Source of the DNA: Pseudozyma flocculosa PF-1
Taxonomy: Eukaryota > Basidiomycota > Ustilaginomycetes > Ustilaginales > Ustilaginaceae
Assembly: GCF_000417875.1 (NCBI RefSeq)
Contig: NW_006920871.1
Location: forward strand, 665,239 to 729,238
Direction: 5' to 3'
Length of the DNA stretch: 64,000 nucleotides
In this document: piece after piece, positions 9,491 to 19,736 of the stretch
Numbering within the stretch: the first letter of the stretch is position 1
Layout: each line of letters opens with the position of its first letter
Notes under the pieces: generated by a model
The model's input: the letters and a program-made list of their open reading frames with translations, nothing else
Databases searched by the model: none
Told to the model about the DNA's origin: nothing
Program-made: the position numbers and the translations under genes

Positions 9491-10935
9491 AGCTTTGGGT
9501 TGCAACCAGGGTACGATGTTTGGGTCGCAGGCAGGCAGCGAGGTTAGGGCAGAGTGCTAAGCTAGGATGAATGGGATTGAATACTGGTTTCAATTGCAGA
9601 GTTGTATCCTACCTACGCTACTAGAAACTACGATACAATTGCGCCTGCAGATCGTAGCAGGGGCAAGCGCACAACAGCATGCGGGGTAAGGATGCAGGAG
9701 GCGGCAGAGAGGAGGCAGGCAGAAAAAAGGTCAGCGGCAGGCTCAGCAGGCATTGCCGGCAACAGGTGGTGTTGCCAACTCACCAAGACAGGGACATACC
9801 TTCAAGGGCACGGTGGCTGCGGGCAGCAATTGGGTGGCAATGGCAGTGGCGGTTAAAAAGGAAGGCGTGCAAGGATGAAGGCAAGGACTGAGGGTGGTGA
9901 GGCAGCAGTGCCAATGTTGTCTGGCGGTGGCAGCAGGCCGCAGATCAATGCACTCACCTGCCCAGTGTTGGCAGGCAAACTGCTATGTGGCGCCAAGGAT
10001 GCGTCTGACGGTCTTGATCTGTGGCCTCAGCAGGGCATTGAGTGGTGGTGGCAGCGGCTGCCAGTGAAAAGGGGAGAGAGAGGCATAAGTGTTGTCAGCA
10101 TCGTGCAAGGGTAAACTGGGTGCAGAGGTTGTCCACGCGATAGGTGCGATGGAAATGGTGGCTGCAACTCACCTGCAAACATCTTGACGATGTCCAAAGG
10201 CCTGTGGCAGTCAGATGAAGGTGGCTGTTCTTGTGCAGAGGGGCAGAGGTGGAGCAAGCAGAGAACCAAAGTCAGCGCCCAGTATCAGCAGATGGCGACT
10301 GCGAGCGGACAGCTTCGTGACTCACGCAAACAGGAAGCGGCCGGCGTCGTATGGGTGGTGGCGGCAAGTTGGCGATGGTGGTGGCGGCGAACCTAGACTC
10401 GAGTCTGCAAAAAAGGCCAAAGAGGAGCGAGATGTCAGCAAGCCTACTTCAGCACGGAGCAATGGCGCAAGGGCGGAGCGGAACTGAGCCAAACCTGTAG
10501 CTGGTGGGAGAGGCGGTGGCATTGGCGAAGATTGTGTGCGGGGTGTTGGCGATGTTGAGAACGGTCGGGTGGTGCAGGGTTGAGGGCAGCTGGGGTGGGA
10601 CAGGGCGGCTGGGGCGGATGCTGGCAGGTGGCGTCGATGTTGGTCAGGTGGCAGTGGCGGGCGAAGGGTTGATGATAGGGATTGGGAGGGAAGGAGCAAG
10701 AGCGGACAATGCAAGACTTTATACTCACTGAGGCAGGCAGGCAGGCGGTCAGAGAGCCTAGCCTGCGTGGGCACGCCTGCTAGGCAGAGAGCGTGCATGC
10801 CTACCCAAGCCACCCAGCGTGGCCTCCACATTTTCTTTGCGCATCCGTCTGCCAGCCAGCCAGCCAGCCAGCCAACTTGCTCGACTGACTGCTCAACGTG
10901 CGGAAGGCTCGGCAGCAAAAACAGGCGGACGGCTG
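9491..10935 (-). mobile_element. Diverged transposon-derived sequence (inverted relative of 12772-13789)
   Basis: A segment around 9945-9967 (CAGATCAATGCACTCACC) is the reverse complement of the segment near 13065-13083, and the hairpin array on its left matches the right part of that element. The remainder is Gln/Gly-rich when translated, with short overlapping ORFs and no recognised protein. The right terminus is not identified. From about 10735 it carries CAGG and CCAG tandem tracts. Confidence 0.45.
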
Positions 10936-10985
10936 TCAATTATCGGAGTCTTCAGAGAAAGCTCTCCGACAACTCCGATGATTGA
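10936..10985. repeat. Conserved 50-bp palindromic hairpin (copy 3, degenerate)
   Basis: Outer arms TCAATTATCGGAG and CTCCGATGATTGA, preceded by a CCAG tandem tract as in copy A, so this is probably a fragment of the same element family. Confidence 0.7.
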
Positions 10986-11178
10986 GGTTGTGGGCGAGGG
11001 CAAGCAGAATCTTCGGCATCATCAAGATCGTCCCTGAGAGCAAGCAATTGGAGGATGGCAGCGTCAAGCTGCATGGCGGGGCCTGGTGTGGTGGCTAGGC
11101 GGCCGTCTGAAAGTGCAGGCGCGTCGCCCAGCCTTCCCCTTTGTCCACCATCACCCCAGCACCACCTGCCCAGCCATG

Positions 11179-12631
11179 CATAGCTAGGGGCAGGCTTTTG
11201 GCCTACGATTTTGGAAATCGTAGGTCTTGTACGATATGGCAGTGCCGTAGGAGATCGTTAATCCCCTACGGCACCCAGATGCCGTAGGACCACCTACGGC
11301 ATTTTTGGCCGTAGGCACCCTACGACCTGCTTACCGTAGGCCCTCCCTCGCACCCACAGCCGTATGTATTCTACCGGCATTGTATTGCAAAATCTAGTTA
11401 CACTGGTGTGCGGTGGCACAGCGACAGCATTGGTGGGTGGCAGGGCAAGGAGGCAGGAAGGCAGGTGGTTGCGTGCGGCAACAGGGCAGCAGCAGCGGCG
11501 GCGGCAGAGCGTCAGCAGCAAAGCAAGGGGATGAGGGAGGAGCAGGCAAGTGGAGGGGAGCAAAGGAGTCAGCAACAGCGCGCAGCGGAGCGGCAGAAGA
11601 AGAGCGGCAACAGTCAACTCACCAGAGCGGCAGCAGACCAGCAGGCATCGGCAAGGGCTGTGCACGCAGGCGGAAAGGAGCAGAAGCACGGCAGTCAGTG
11701 GTCTCAATCATCGGAAACGTCGGAGAGGCCCTTCTCCGACGTTTCCGATGATTGACGGCGGCAGCAGGGTGAAAGCAAGCAGTGCGGAGCAGCAGCAGCT
11801 GGCGGCTCACCGGGTGGCTGGCTGGGCCGGCTGGCGGCTGGCTCGGGCAGCTGGCTGGCAGCTGGCTGGCTGGCTGGCTCGGCGGCGGCTGGCTGGCAGC
11901 TGGCTGGCTGGCTGGCTCGGGTACCAGCTGAGCCACACGGCTGGGCTGGGCTGGCGAGCGGCTGGCGGGTGCTGGCTGCCAGGCGGCTGGATTGGGCTGG
12001 CGGGTGGCTGCGCTGGGCGGCAGGCAGAGCTGGCGGCTGGCTGGCTCGGCTGGCTGGCTGACGGCTGCTGGCTGCGCTGACGGCTGCGCTGAACGAGCGG
12101 CTGGCTGGGCCAGGCAGCGGCTGCTGGCCTGAGGGGGCAGGGCCAGGCAACTGCGCCGGGCGGTTGGCTGGTGGCTGGCTCAGGTGGCGGCTGGCGGCTG
12201 GATGGCTGGGCCGAGTGGGTGGGTGGCTGGCGGCTGGCGTCGGGTGGTGGTGGTAGGAGGGCAGGAGATGGGACGGGCGGGTGGATGGATTTGGCAAAGG
12301 GCCGGGTGGCCAGCGCGCGCGCAAGCAGGCCCCTGAGCTGACGTAAGCAGAAAGGGCCATTTTCTGCGCAGGGTAGGGTTGGCCCAGGCTGTGGGGGGCC
12401 CCACGGCCAAAAATGCCGTGGCTGCCCCTCAGAAAATGGCTGTAGGGCCCCCTACGGCCAAAATGCCGTAGCTGCCCCTCAGCAAATGGCCGTAGGTAGC
12501 CCTACAGCCCCGATTTTCTGGCCGTAGGTGGCCCTACGGCCATTTTTAGCGTAGATGACCCCCGATTTCACAATTTCAGGCCGTACGCGAGCCTACGGCC
12601 AAAATCCAGGTGCCCTTTGACGCTAGCTATG
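11179..12631 (+). mobile_element. CATAGCTAG-family element with 3-bp target duplication (copy C, uninterrupted)
   Basis: Left end CATAGCTAGGGGCAGG at 11179, right end GACGCTAGCTATG ending at 12631, with ATG duplicated at 11176-11178 and 12632-12634. At 1,453 bp it is the reference copy of the family. It has a left CCTACGGC-rich part, a conserved 52-bp hairpin (11704-11755), a long GGCTGGCTGG tract (about 11810-12230), and a right subterminal array of about 45-bp units containing CCCTACGGCCAAAATGCCGTA-like inverted pieces (12363-12600). ORFs across it are low-complexity translations of the repeats. Confidence 0.8.
11704..11755. repeat. Conserved 52-bp palindromic hairpin (copy 4, perfect arms)
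   Basis: Arms of 23 bp are perfectly complementary around GGCCCT. Differences from the other copies tend to be matched on the opposite arm. Confidence 0.85.
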
Positions 12632-12771
12632 ATGTCCACCGCTACCATGGCTTCGAGGAGCGACAAAGGAGGCTCAGCCAGCAGGGGTTGCAGGGGCAGG
12701 GCCAGCTCGACAACTGGCTCTTTGCTCCTGCCCCCACCCCCGCCCAAGAGGGCCAAGGTCACAACCCCACT

Positions 12772-13789
12772 CATAGCTAGCAGCAAAAGTATTTCCCGAT
12801 TTTTTCTATCGCACAGGCTGTGCGATCCAGGATTTGAGAGTTGTTATACAAGTGCGATCTAAAATCCTGGCCACTATGAGTGGATTTCAGATCGCACGCA
12901 GGAAAAATTCAGGATCTCAGATCGCAGCTGATCGCATGCCTGCTGCAATCTGAGAAGTCGCACAAGCTGGCTGCAGCTGGATCTTCAAATCATTGTACAT
13001 GTGCGATTTTTTTTTTCACACAGGATCCTGCTGCTAGCTTTGAGTTGCACTCTCCGATGCCACTTGGGTGAGTGCATTGATCTACGGTGTGCTGCCACCA
13101 CCAAATATCAGCGCTGACACCTTATTGCGCTCCACCTTTGCCCTCACCCTTGCCGCCGTCCAGCAGCATACCCCAGCTGCAGCAATGCCAACTTGTCTCT
13201 GTCATCAAGAGCGCCACTGCTGTCATTCACTCTGGTCAGTATTGTTGCCACCGCGCTCTTCTGCCATCGCTCTGTTGCTGCACGCTGATCATCTGCTCCT
13301 TCCTCTTCCTCAGATCTATTGACTGCTCCGCGCTGCGCTGCACCGCGCCCTGCATCAACGTGTCGCCGCCACCACCCATTGATGCCGTCCCCGGCCAGCC
13401 CTGTGAGTGTCTCCTTGCCATCGCAGTATTACTGCCACGCCATGCTACCCAGTCAGCGTCGTTTCTAGTAGCTTAGATAGCGTTTCATGCTGCAATAAAG
13501 CCATTATCTGATCCAGTTGACCGTAGCTGCATTTTTGATCATTCCCTGGCTACGATCTGAAAAATTGTAGGTAGAGACCAGTCTAGCTACGATCTGAAAT
13601 CGTAGGTAGTATACGACTGAACAATCCACACGCGTTGTCCAGATCCATAAATCGTTTGTGTAGAAGGATCATCTACGATCTGAAAATCGTAGACAAGCTA
13701 CGCCTAGCTACGATCTGCCAGATCGTAGGTTGGCCCTGCTGCTAGCTATGAATCGGAGAAATCGGGAGTTCCCTTTGCTGCTAGCTATG
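12772..13789. mobile_element. CATAGCTAG-family element with perfect 16-bp inverted termini (type D)
   Basis: CATAGCTAGCAGCAAA at 12772-12787 is the exact inverse of 13774-13789, and ACT is duplicated outside (12769-12771, 13790-13792). The 1,018-bp element differs internally from copies B and C: it has GCGATC-rich inverted motifs near the left end, a middle segment shared in reverse with about 9945-10300, and a hairpin array (13540-13735). A second GCTGCTAGCTATG at 13738-13750 suggests a duplicated right end. No transposase. Confidence 0.75.
13540..13735. repeat. Array of CTACGATCTGAAAATCGTAG hairpins
   Basis: Four to five inverted units, for example TAGCTACGATCTGAAATCGTA and CTACGATCTGAAAATCGTAG in two pieces, spaced 40-60 bp, in the right part of the type D element. 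Confidence 0.65.
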
Positions 13790-13999
13790 ACTCATGACTC
13801 TCGCGAGGTGAAGGTCAGCATTTATCGGGAACGGGGCACTGGATATCCTATTCATCGAGTCAGACGGGATGGAAGTTCAAGAGGGAAGGGTGGGTGGCAA
13901 CGACGGGCGGCGGAAGTCTTCAACAACGGGCCATCGCAGCTGAATGCGATCTGAGCTGCTCGCTTCCCGGCCGGAATGGTGGAAAGGAGGACCAAGCAA

Positions 14000-15500
14000 T
14001 CAAGGGATCGGAACGGGTTCGCCGTGCTCGTCGCGGACCACGACGACCTCCACGTCGGCGCGCTCGCCATTGTCCATAAAGGTGACCGAGGTCATGTCGA
14101 CGGGATCGGTGCGCACGCCTCGCTTCTCCATGAAGCTGCGGCCAAGGATGACGGGGAAGTAGCTGTCCTCGGCGAGCATCACGGTGCACGGGACTGCCTT
14201 GGAGCCCACCTGGACGGGCCACTTGCCGAGGTTGGTGATGCCGTTGAAGCCGTACGTGCCGGGCGTCGTATCTTTGGGGATGAATCCGTGCGTCAGAGCA
14301 AAGCTGCGGCTGACGTAGACGTGTCGGTACCCCGACTTGAGCATCATTGGAACGTCCTGAACGGGTCCGATGCTGCCCTTGAGGAGGCGGACGCCGAGCT
14401 GCGAGTGGAATTCCTGGAAGGCAATCTTGTGCGACGGTGTGCTCGAGGCGGCCGTCTGGGTTGTCTTTTTCGTCTTGCTAGTGCGGACGCTGGCGGCGTC
14501 GAACTGCTGCTGCGAAGTCGACGAAGGATACTCGGGGACGACGGGCTTGCTGAAGCCAGGCTGAGCGGCTGGCTCGCGCGGAGGCGGGTAGAGGATCGAG
14601 TCCCGGCCGCCGGCGCTGACTCCGCCGGCCTCGGTGAATTCATCGACCGATGCGATCGTGGGAGCCTGCACGCGGTGGATGCTGATTGCTCCGCCTTTGC
14701 CTCGACCTGGCGTCCTGTGGACCAAGGTAGACTCGTCGACGACGGGGACATTGGGCGCCTGCTCGATGGTGCCATCATCCGAATCAGCAGCACTGCGCGA
14801 AGGAATCTCGGGCGATTCGAGGTAGACTGAAGCGATTGCGACGTTGTCGAAAGCGGTCCATCAGGTGCAACACAGAGGGCAAATGGCGTCAGCGGCAAGG
14901 CAAAGTAAGAATACGATCGGCAAGGCAGCACTCACGATCGGCTTCTTTTTCGTTTCCGAAGCGCTCGAGAAAGATGTCGAAGTCATCGCCTATAACAGAT
15001 GCCCGAGCGTGAGGGCAAGGGGCGTCGCCGGGTGTTTCGGATCAGTTTGGCGTCAGAGTGGAGCCTGAGCTCTCCGAGGCCGGTGGTAGAAAGCATCGAC
15101 TCGACTCACCGTCCTCGAGGGTGTAGCTTTCAGCGCCCCAGCCGTACTTCATGACGAGGGGGATGCCGTCCGAGAGCTGCAGCCGGATCTTCTTCGCAGC
15201 TCGAGACTTGAGGCTGTTGGGCGGAAGCAAGTTCTGCGTCAGCGGGCCGGCTTCGGCGCCAAAACGAGCGTTTGCTGGGTCCATGGGACGCCTGGTGTCT
15301 GGATGGTGTTGCCCACTCACGACTCAAGGTTGTCGTCTGCTTTGAGCCTGAGGGCAAAGCTCGGCAGCGAGCCGGCGTGGAACTGGCAGGATGGCGCGAC
15401 GCAAGGTTAAGGGTTGGTCGATGGATCCGAAAGCGCCGATCCAAGGCTGGCCTGGCACGGAAGCCATGGCTGGTGTACTCACGTTGAGGATGGGCGCCAT
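14000..15500 (-). CDS. Retropepsin-like-fold protein without catalytic Asp, five exons
   Basis: Exons read 15500-15483, 15382-15321, 15213-15110, 14989-14936, 14826-14000, giving 354 residues. The second intron has a CTGAC branch point. The C-terminal part (about 200-354) has the layout of a retroviral-type aspartyl protease: a KSG where the active D(T/S)G is expected (MMLKSGYRHVYVS), then a conserved PVILGRSFMEKRG segment and a closing beta-strand with TSVTF. The catalytic Asp is absent, so proteolysis is unlikely. The N-terminal 90 residues contain IRLQLSDGIPLVMKYGW, faintly like the end of PCNA. It lies beside the transposon block, so a domesticated retroelement fragment is possible. Function unknown. 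Confidence 0.65.
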
Positions 15501-16521
15501 GATTGTTGGTGTGCGGGTGTGCAGGTGGTATGTGTTTGTGCCTGGGAATGGATGGCGAGAGGAAGGTCAAAGAGAGTGTGGTGGCCGCGCAAAGGAGGTG
15601 CACGATACGTGGAGGGGATCTGCGTGTGCGACGGGCGGGTTGATGGTGGTGGGTCCGAAGAGGGATTTGGGGGAGAGAGGTTGGTCGTGCCTGCCGCACG
15701 GCGCTCTGCTTCCGGCCTGGGCTCTGATGCGGAACGTACGGGCGTGTCTAGGCTGTGGATGGAGTGAGCGGCCAGACTCTTGAACTCCTGCCCAAAGCAC
15801 GGCAGCCAGCCCAGCCGAAGGGGCCCATCCGAGCTTCGGCACGATGACGCACGTTCCACAAACGTCCATCTCGGCCCGTTGGGGCCAGCTACTCTATCTG
15901 TAGCGCAGCGGCAGCAGCAAGCAGCAGCAGCATAGACGGCCGGCCTCTGCTCGCAGATCCCGCTGCTCGCTTGACCTTCGGTACGCCGGTAGGCATATTA
16001 TTGCAAGCGGGGACGACCACAGGCTCTAGGCCTCCTGCCTGGCATTATTTTGATATTTATGTATTCTAATTCTTCGGCCCTGCCATCCAGCTTGCTGGCC
16101 GTTGGCTGGCCTGCATCAAACATGCATGCACGAGCCGTCCTCGCTTGCAGACTATGACTTACACTGCGCTTCGAGGCTGGCTGGGGCCATGCGGAGCCGA
16201 TGACAGCCGATTTGAAAATCAGGCTGGAAGCCCGATTATTGGGCTGAGCTCTAGTCGCCCGTGACCGCGTGAAAGCCAGCGCAGGATCGGGTCAGGCGCT
16301 GGAAGCGACCGGGCCTGGAGAGGAGGAGAGGCCAGACTCCACACGTCTGGTCTTGTCACCGCCGGCTCCTTCTTTCCCCAAACCCCCCTCCCCCCCCTTT
16401 CTTCCATCTGCTCGTCCGCCACGATTCGCCAACAAGCTTGCTCCGAGGCTTGTCCAACTCTGCGTTTCCACCCCTAGACACCTTCGAGCGCCTGCGATAC
16501 CGAACGGAACCCTGAGACACG
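15501..16521. other. Intergenic between divergent genes, no gene seen
   Basis: Divergent promoter region between the retropepsin-like gene and SHR3. ORFs here are short and lack motifs. An AT-rich stretch lies near 16048-16072. Confidence 0.55.
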
Positions 16522-17467
16522 ATGGGTTTCCGAACCGGCCTGATTATCGGATCGACCTCGTTCCTTCTTGGTAGGTCCGCCGCCGTAAGGCCACTTTGCC
16601 AACCATCTCGCACGACTTCACCGGCTGAAATCCCTCTCCTTCAATCCAACCCCCCGCTCCACTAGGAACCCTGGCGATCCACTGGACGGCGGACCATCTC
16701 ATCTTGTGGCAGACTCCAGTGACGCACGACTCGCTCAGGACCGCGCACGTCTACTACCAGAACACCATGGTCGATATGTCGGCCAACTTCAGCAAGGCGC
16801 TCCACGGCGTTGGGCTCATCGGCGCGCTGCTGCTCATCTCAAAGGCACTCGGAGGCCGCGAGAGCAACTGGCTCTTTGACGGCGCCAGCCTCTGTACGTA
16901 CACACCTCCGCAGCGCCCGATCCTCCGCCAGTACGACGCCGGTGACCGGATAGCTTCATGGCCCGCTCCCCCTCGAACCCATCGACACAGTCCTTTTCGG
17001 CGCTTCCGGAGTCCTCTATTACCAGAAGGTCGTTCCGAGTGAGTCGCTTGCCCGCGTCTCGTCGTTGCAGCAGCTAGGGCGCCCCGTTGGGCCCTGCCTG
17101 TGCCTCGTCTGTCCTCCAAGCCGTGCTGACCTGCTTTACCCGCTCGATGCACCGACAAAAACGCACAGGTCTGCGCTCGCTACCTCCCATGTCCTCGAGC
17201 GGCCGCTCCGGTACGGTTGATGCTCGCGACGCCACCTTCACCCCTCTGCGGGAGATCGCCAGCTCGCACGCCGTCCTCGCGGTCGCACTGGTCGGCGTGA
17301 TTCTGTTGCAGAGCGGACAATACTACAGCGAGCGGCTGGCGGAGCGTGAGCGGATCGAGGAAGACGAGGCCAGGATCCGACGCCGACAGCGCCGCAGAGA
17401 GCAGGAGGAAAAGGAGAAGGCAAAGCGGCTCGGAAACCAAGGCACGTCGAGCGCAGTCGCCTCCTGA
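16522..17467 (+). CDS. SHR3: SHR3-family ER membrane chaperone for amino acid permeases
   Basis: Exons 16522-16570, 16666-16893, 16991-17038 and 17169-17467 join in frame to 207 residues. The N-terminus, MGFRTGLIIGSTSFLLG continuing TLAIHWTADHLILW, matches the characteristic first membrane segment and lumenal loop of SHR3. Further matches are the LFGASGVLYYQKVVP and REIASSHAVLAVALVGVILL segments near the third and fourth membrane helices. The C-terminus is a charged cytosolic tail rich in Arg/Glu. SHR3 proteins act in the ER membrane to fold and package amino acid permeases into COPII vesicles (family knowledge). The length fits the family. Confidence 0.93.
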
Positions 17468-17669
17468 CGAGCTGAGTCTGGCACGCCCGGGGAGGGGCCA
17501 AGAGGCGATGCTCGGCTCACCGCAATGCATCGCAATGAGGATCTTGCAATGGACGATGACCTCGTTCGTGAGTTCTCCCTGCAGCTCGAGGGGCGGCGAT
17601 CAAGATTGGAACTAGGACGTCGGATCTCGACAAGTACATGTGCTGCTGCTGCGGCGAGCTGGGATTCAC

Positions 17670-19736
17670 CTAGCGATTGGCAGCGGCGACCGCCTGCTGC
17701 GTCGATCTTTCTTCCACGTGGCGCTGCGATGGCATCGCCCTCTGCTCCTCCCTGTTGGCCACTTGCATCGTTGCCATGCCAAGCATCCTACCGAGCAGCC
17801 TCGACGCCTCGGGAAGGAAGTGGCTCTGCTGGAGGATCTTGTCCAGGTTGCTCGGGTGCCTTTGCTTGATCTCTTCCCAGTGCTGCAGCGCGTACTCGAG
17901 CTGCATCTCACGAACCTTGGGATAGCGCAGCGTAAAGGGGCTGAACAGCTCGCAGAGGACATTGGACGGGCGCAGCTGCGAGCAGATGTGGGCAAGAGCG
18001 AGATCCTGCAGCTCCGTCAGCTGGAACGTCTCCGCCAGTCGATAGACGGACTTGGCGCTGGCGGGCGCGGGATGGTCGGGGTGAGAACGGAGGTAGGCCT
18101 GAACGAAGCCGTCGCGGGTCTGCCACGGAGAGTCGGTGGGCATCGTGGCACCGTACGGGGTCGGGCGCAAACCAGGGACACTGGCGACGCCCTCGTCCTC
18201 TGCGACCTGCTGAGCGCTCGAGAGAGGAGCGAAGACGATCTGATCCGTTTCGAGCCACAGAACGACGCGGCTGAACGTGGTGAACGCCGCGTCCCGGATG
18301 GCGATGTATCTGATGGGCTGCCCCGCCCCGATGCCGTCGCATGGCGTCGCCCCTCGAAGCGGATCGGAGCTCGTTGCTGCGGAGCGCGTCACCGTGGTGG
18401 TGGGATCTTCGTCGAGGCCGAGGTCGAACAAGTCGATGCTCGCATCCAGCGTGGCATTGTGCTGTTGCTTGAGCTTGCGTGGACGGAAGCGGCCGAAGGC
18501 GAGGGTGCGGCCGGTGCTCGGGTGACTGCGAGCGGGACTCGGGGCTCCTGGGTCGGCTCGGTAGCAATCCACGCGTCCTCCGTCGACGTCCTGCTCGGTG
18601 AAGCGCGAGGAGGGTGACATCGGCGTCGAAGACCTCGCCTGGGATCCGCGTGGACTCTCGGCGCCGCTTCCATTGAGAACGAGTCCGTAGTCTGAGTCGG
18701 CCACCTCATGAGGAAAGCGCTGCTGCTCGAGACCTTTGTCGGCCGATCTCTTGCCATCGATCAAGGCCTCGATCGCGTCCTGCACACTGCTCCTGCCTGC
18801 CTCTTCTATCAGGCGACGCAGATGGAGCGAGCGGCTGCCGATAAGCTTGGAGTTGCCGTAGACGGAGGCAAAATCGCGATTCGAGCCGGGGTCCTTGAGG
18901 ACGAAGCAGACGTCGCCCCAAGCCCCTCCGTTCAGGGTCGAAGCAATCGTGTCGAGCGTCGCCTCCGGCAGAGTGACGAGGCCGAACGCACGGATGCTAG
19001 CACGATCGCTGACGCCGTCCTGCGCGGCCGTCGCGGCTGGAGCGATCGATGAGCCAGGCTGTGCATGCTTGCCGTTCCGACCTGCCGGCTGATGCTTCAC
19101 TTCCGGACTCCAAGGAGAGGGCACCGCCACCAGGCCCGGCTCATGCAAGGTGAAGACGAAGTCGATGTCAAAGCCGTGCGCCGTCCTTTCCGGATAGAAG
19201 AGTCCCATGGACGCGGGGAACTCGAAGTCACGATCGAGGCCGTTGGCCCCGAAGAAGACCGACGACCGCTTCAGGCTCGCCGTGGCGGAGGGATGGTTGT
19301 GACTGCGGAAGTCGTTGAGGATGGCATCGATGCGGACATCGACGTGACGGCACCAGCCGCCGACGTTTTCCTCTGCTTTTGTCGGGACGGCACTGAGCCG
19401 CACCGTGATGCCAGGCTTGCGACCGTCAGAAAGGGTTGGCGCGTCGCGGACAACGGACGGCGACGGCTCACCCACGGCAGGGGTCTCACCGCCGACAAGC
19501 GTGGGCGAATCGACCAGACGCGCAGCGCGAGCGTTGACGGCGATGAATGGCGCGAACTCGACGCTCCAAGTGGACCCGCCGAGTACCTCCAGCTTGAGCA
19601 ACGACGCCGGGGCGACAACGCCGCCCGCATGATCATGGAAGGCTTCTTGGGCCTGCGAGGAGAGGAAGCGGTTGGCGTGGTGCAGCGTCACCTTGAAGCT
19701 CTCAAAAGGAGCAGTGCTGCTCAAGTAGCTAGCCAT
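17670..19736 (-). CDS. BTB/POZ-domain protein with interrupted BTB fold
   Basis: Uninterrupted frame of 688 residues from ATG at 19736. The N-terminal third contains beta-rich segments (WSVEFAPFIAVNARA, DIDFVFTLHEPG) that may be a MATH-like domain. The BTB part begins with WGDVCFVLKDPGSNRDFASV and SKLIGSRSLHLRRLIEEA. It resumes with YIAIRDAAFTTFSRVVLWL about 160 residues later and ends in SVYRLAETFQLTELQDLALA plus a helical back-like region. The intervening Ser/Pro-rich stretch is an insertion in the fold. Such fungal proteins are usually of unknown role; CUL3 adaptor activity is possible but unproven. Located upstream of and codirectional with neither neighbour's operon-like unit. Confidence 0.75.
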   Translation of the reverse strand: MASYLSSTAPFESFKVTLHHANRFLSSQAQEAFHDHAGGVVAPASLLKLEVLGGSTWSVEFAPFIAVNARAARLVDSPTLVGGETPAVGEPSPSVVRDAPTLSDGRKPGITVRLSAVPTKAEENVGGWCRHVDVRIDAILNDFRSHNHPSATASLKRSSVFFGANGLDRDFEFPASMGLFYPERTAHGFDIDFVFTLHEPGLVAVPSPWSPEVKHQPAGRNGKHAQPGSSIAPAATAAQDGVSDRASIRAFGLVTLPEATLDTIASTLNGGAWGDVCFVLKDPGSNRDFASVYGNSKLIGSRSLHLRRLIEEAGRSSVQDAIEALIDGKRSADKGLEQQRFPHEVADSDYGLVLNGSGAESPRGSQARSSTPMSPSSRFTEQDVDGGRVDCYRADPGAPSPARSHPSTGRTLAFGRFRPRKLKQQHNATLDASIDLFDLGLDEDPTTTVTRSAATSSDPLRGATPCDGIGAGQPIRYIAIRDAAFTTFSRVVLWLETDQIVFAPLSSAQQVAEDEGVASVPGLRPTPYGATMPTDSPWQTRDGFVQAYLRSHPDHPAPASAKSVYRLAETFQLTELQDLALAHICSQLRPSNVLCELFSPFTLRYPKVREMQLEYALQHWEEIKQRHPSNLDKILQQSHFLPEASRLLGRMLGMATMQVANREEQRAMPSQRHVEERSTQQAVAAANR

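Noticed and set aside
11292..12410. Long ORFs on both strands inside copy C
   Set aside because: They translate CTGG/CCAG tandem repeats into Trp/Gly/Ala or Pro/Ala/Ser runs and change frame between element copies.
15292..15320. A 29-nt intron in the retropepsin-like gene
   Set aside because: It keeps the frame but is too short. A 107-nt intron (15214-15320) with a CTGAC branch point also keeps the frame.
15110..15382. A PCNA gene or PCNA fusion
   Set aside because: Only a short stretch resembles the PCNA C-terminus. The sliding-clamp body and the PCNA interdomain loop are absent.
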